This document shows positions 62,183-64,000 of a DNA stretch of 64,000 nt, one piece after another. The stretch is from NCBI RefSeq assembly GCF_003952525.1, contig NZ_CP034451.1, positions 1,178,001-1,242,000 of the forward strand, given 5' to 3'. The stretch's first letter is position 1. Every line of letters begins with the position of its first letter. This stretch comes from Mesorhizobium sp. M3A.F.Ca.ET.080.04.2.1 (GTDB lineage: Bacteria; Pseudomonadota; Alphaproteobacteria; Rhizobiales; Rhizobiaceae). The notes beneath the pieces were generated by a model. It was not told where the DNA came from and searched no databases. It saw only the letters and a program-made list of their open reading frames with translations. Position numbers and translations under genes: made by a program.

Positions 62183-63460
62183 ATGACGCAGCGAAGCGGC
62201 AGTGCCGACCTGCCGCTGCATGGCGGGCGGGTTCCGAAATGGCTGGGCGAGCGCATGACGAAGCTCGGCGCGGTGCTGTGCGAAGCCATCATCCACCATT
62301 ACGGCCGCGACGAGCTTTCGCGCCGCCTCGCCCATCCCTTCTGGTTCCAGTCCTTCGGCGCCGTGATGGGCATGGACTGGCATTCCTCCGGCATCACCAC
62401 TTCGGTCATCGGCGCGCTGAAGCGCGGGCTGAACCCGATGGCCGGCGAGCTCGGCATCCATGTCTGCGGCGGGCGCGGCGCGCATTCGCGCAAGACGCCT
62501 GGCGAATTGCTGGCCATCGGCGATCATGTCGGGCTTGACGGCGCCGCGCTTGCCACCGCCAGCCGGCTCGTCGCCAAGGTCGACAGCGCCGCCGTGCAGG
62601 ACGGGTTCGACCTCTATCTGCACGGCTTCATCGTCACCGATGACGGGCGCTGGGTGGTGGTGCAGCAGGGCATGAACGGCGACGCCCGCCAGGCGCGCCG
62701 CTACCACTGGCTATCGGAGGGGCTGACGAGTTTCGTCGACCAGCCGCATGCGGCGATCGAGGGCGAGCGCCAGGGCGAGATCGTCAACCTCACCGACCAC
62801 CGCGCCGAAAAGGCGCGCAGCGGCCAGATCGCGCTCTTGAAGACGATGAGCCCGGAAAAGATCCTGGCCGAGCTTGCCGTGCTCGAGCCGCAGCCTGAGC
62901 GAGCTAAGCCAGAAATTGGGCTCGCCGCGCAGCCGCTGCTGCCCCATCTGGTCATGCCGGCGCATCACGACGTGCGCGAGAGCGACATCGTCATGCGCCG
63001 CCTGCACGGCAACATTTCCGCCGCGATCGACAGCGGCCCGAAGGATTTCCCCGAGCTGCTGCTGGTCCCCGGCGTCGGCCCGCGCACGGTGCGGGCGCTC
63101 GCCATGGTCTCGGAAGTGGTGCACGGCGCCCCCTGCCGCTTCTCCGACCCGGCGCGCTTCTCGCTCGCCCACGGCGGCAAGGACCGCCACCCCTTCCCGG
63201 TGCCGCTGAAGGTCTATGACGAGACGATCTCGGTGCTGAAATCGGCGGTGAGCAAGGCGAGGCTCGGGCGCGAGGAGGAACTGCAGGCGCTCAAGCGGCT
63301 GGATGGGGAGTCGCGAAGGATGGAGCGCTATGTGACCGGGCCGAGCCTGAAGGAGATCGTGGCGGGCGAGATGGACCAGTCGCATCTGCTCGGCGGGCGG
63401 AGCGTGTTTGGGTGGGAGGGGGCGCCGGAGGGTGGGCCGAAGCCGCTGAAGGATGCTTGA
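62183..63460 (+). CDS. DUF763 family protein
   Basis: 425 residues. The family features are the opening RSGSADLPLHGGRVPKWLGERMTKLG, FWFQSFGAVMGMDWHSSGITTSVIGALKRGLNP, and the helix-hairpin-helix-like segment FPELLLVPGVGPRTVRALAMVSEVVHG. DUF763 proteins are widespread and of unknown function; the HhH-like motif hints at DNA contact. Start is supported by AGGGAGAATCCCAC before ATG. Confidence 0.85.
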   Translation: MTQRSGSADLPLHGGRVPKWLGERMTKLGAVLCEAIIHHYGRDELSRRLAHPFWFQSFGAVMGMDWHSSGITTSVIGALKRGLNPMAGELGIHVCGGRGAHSRKTPGELLAIGDHVGLDGAALATASRLVAKVDSAAVQDGFDLYLHGFIVTDDGRWVVVQQGMNGDARQARRYHWLSEGLTSFVDQPHAAIEGERQGEIVNLTDHRAEKARSGQIALLKTMSPEKILAELAVLEPQPERAKPEIGLAAQPLLPHLVMPAHHDVRESDIVMRRLHGNISAAIDSGPKDFPELLLVPGVGPRTVRALAMVSEVVHGAPCRFSDPARFSLAHGGKDRHPFPVPLKVYDETISVLKSAVSKARLGREEELQALKRLDGESRRMERYVTGPSLKEIVAGEMDQSHLLGGRSVFGWEGAPEGGPKPLKDA

Positions 63461-63488
63461 GGCGTCACTGACAAGCCCGTGGGTCGGC

Positions 63489-63628
63489 GCCGCCCCTCAT
63501 TGTCCCGCCGGACATTTCTCCCCGTATAGTGACGGGGAGAAATGGGCTGTGATCGCTGCTTTCGCCAACCTTCAGCGTCGCAGAACAAGCACCGCCGGCG
63601 CGCCCAGCCCTCTTCTCCCCGTTCACGG
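63489..63628. repeat. Palindromes flanking an IS insertion point
   Basis: A REP copy with CATTTCTCCCCGTATAGTGA (63509 on) and the half palindrome CTTCTCCCCGTTCACGG that ends abruptly at about 63628, where the transposase sequence begins with CAGGGCTATCGCATATGAG. Confidence 0.6.
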
Positions 63629-63633
63629 CAGGG

Positions 63634-64000
63634 CTATCGCATATGAGTAAGCGCCTGGATGAGGTAGTCGTCATTCCAGGCGCATTTCTTGATGCGGTGG
63701 CTAATGGGGACTTTGTCGACATCGGCGCCCTGAAGGATGTTTCTGGCGATGCGGTTGAGGAGCGCGGTGTTGGCGGGAGCATTGTCCTTGCGGGCGCGGG
63801 ATTGATCCTCGTCCAGATGGACGTCGAGCATCCAATGCAGCCCATTCTCGATCTGCCAATGGGCTCTTGTGAGTTCGAGCGCCTGTTGCGGTGATAGCAA
63901 TGTGGAAGCCATGAACAGGCGCGTCAGCGGCTTGGTCTGGTCGCGCCGGCTGGTGATGCGGATGAAGGCTTTGTGACCGGGCATCAGCGGTTCGGCCGCC
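63634..64000 (-). CDS. ISAs1-family transposase, C-terminal part (runs off the window)
   Basis: About 122 visible residues of the C-terminus, still open at the right edge. ARAHWQIENGLHWMLDVHLDEDQSRARKDNAPANTALLNRIARNILQ contains the conserved IENGLHWxLDV...DED and NxAxLRRIA-like motif of ISAs1-type (IS4 superfamily DDE) transposases, with the catalytic Glu region. The IS end is probably CAGGGCTATCGCATATGAG at about 63629. The start and the other end lie beyond the window. Confidence 0.82.
   Translation of the reverse strand, partial: AAEPLMPGHKAFIRITSRRDQTKPLTRLFMASTLLSPQQALELTRAHWQIENGLHWMLDVHLDEDQSRARKDNAPANTALLNRIARNILQGADVDKVPISHRIKKCAWNDDYLIQALTHMR

Overview
The window looks like chromosomal DNA of a Mesorhizobium-type alphaproteobacterium (Hyphomicrobiales). 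The evidence is high GC content, many ABC/MFS transporters and orphan regulators, DUF1127/DUF2270/DUF559 proteins, and dense palindromic intergenic repeats of the kind seen in rhizobia. I recognised no tRNA, rRNA or CRISPR array. The genus is inferred from gene content and repeat style, not from a marker gene.

Layout. 0.6-5 kb: a carbohydrate ABC importer (ATPase, Tat-type binding protein, two permeases, the second frameshifted) behind a LacI-type palindrome, then a LuxR/TPR regulator. 6.6-18.6 kb: small secreted proteins, VOC proteins, MFS, ankyrin protein, a frameshifted Na+/H+ antiporter-USP fusion, amidase, sulfotransferase, with a heptamer microsatellite and a 60-bp tandem repeat. 18.7-24.2 kb: orphan sugar-binding protein, coupled PanB-like and sterol-desaturase-like genes, LacI regulator, cyclase-like fragment. 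24.3-28.3 kb: membrane glycosylation cluster (PIG-V-like, GT2, methyltransferase, GtrA). 30.6-35.6 kb: TetR regulator divergent from a PaoABC-like molybdenum dehydrogenase operon. 35.7-37.9 kb: slipin/NfeD pair. 39.3-44.2 kb: OsmC, two flavoproteins, MaoC, MFS. 44.2-46 kb: an RNA-rich region with a short RiPP-precursor-like gene. 46.7-54 kb: BTAD-hydrolase fusion, MFS/LysR pair, small secreted genes and two more RiPP-precursor-like genes. 54-64 kb: acyltransferase, cupin, AI-2E transporter, His/Tyr-rich secreted paralogs, DUF763, and a transposase running off the end.

The most unusual signal is a recurrent unit: a DUF559 (Vsr-like PD-(D/E)XK) gene bracketed by inverted REP-like palindromes. 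It occurs three times (6926-7449 with perfect 76-bp terminal inverted repeats; 18189-18696 decayed; 23135-23663). Solo or paired copies of the palindromes fill most other intergenic gaps. This resembles REP/RAYT 'REPtron' architecture with a different nuclease family, and suggests a DUF559-linked palindrome-mobilising element.

A second theme is very short genes. Three 29-31 codon genes share the pattern MKKxYxKPTLxxRxKLxAxTA (44855, 52646, 52824); the last two are tandem and have similar upstream sequence. A double hairpin with anti-Shine-Dalgarno octamers in both arms, like 'cuckoo'/alpha-r14 sRNAs, lies just upstream of the first.
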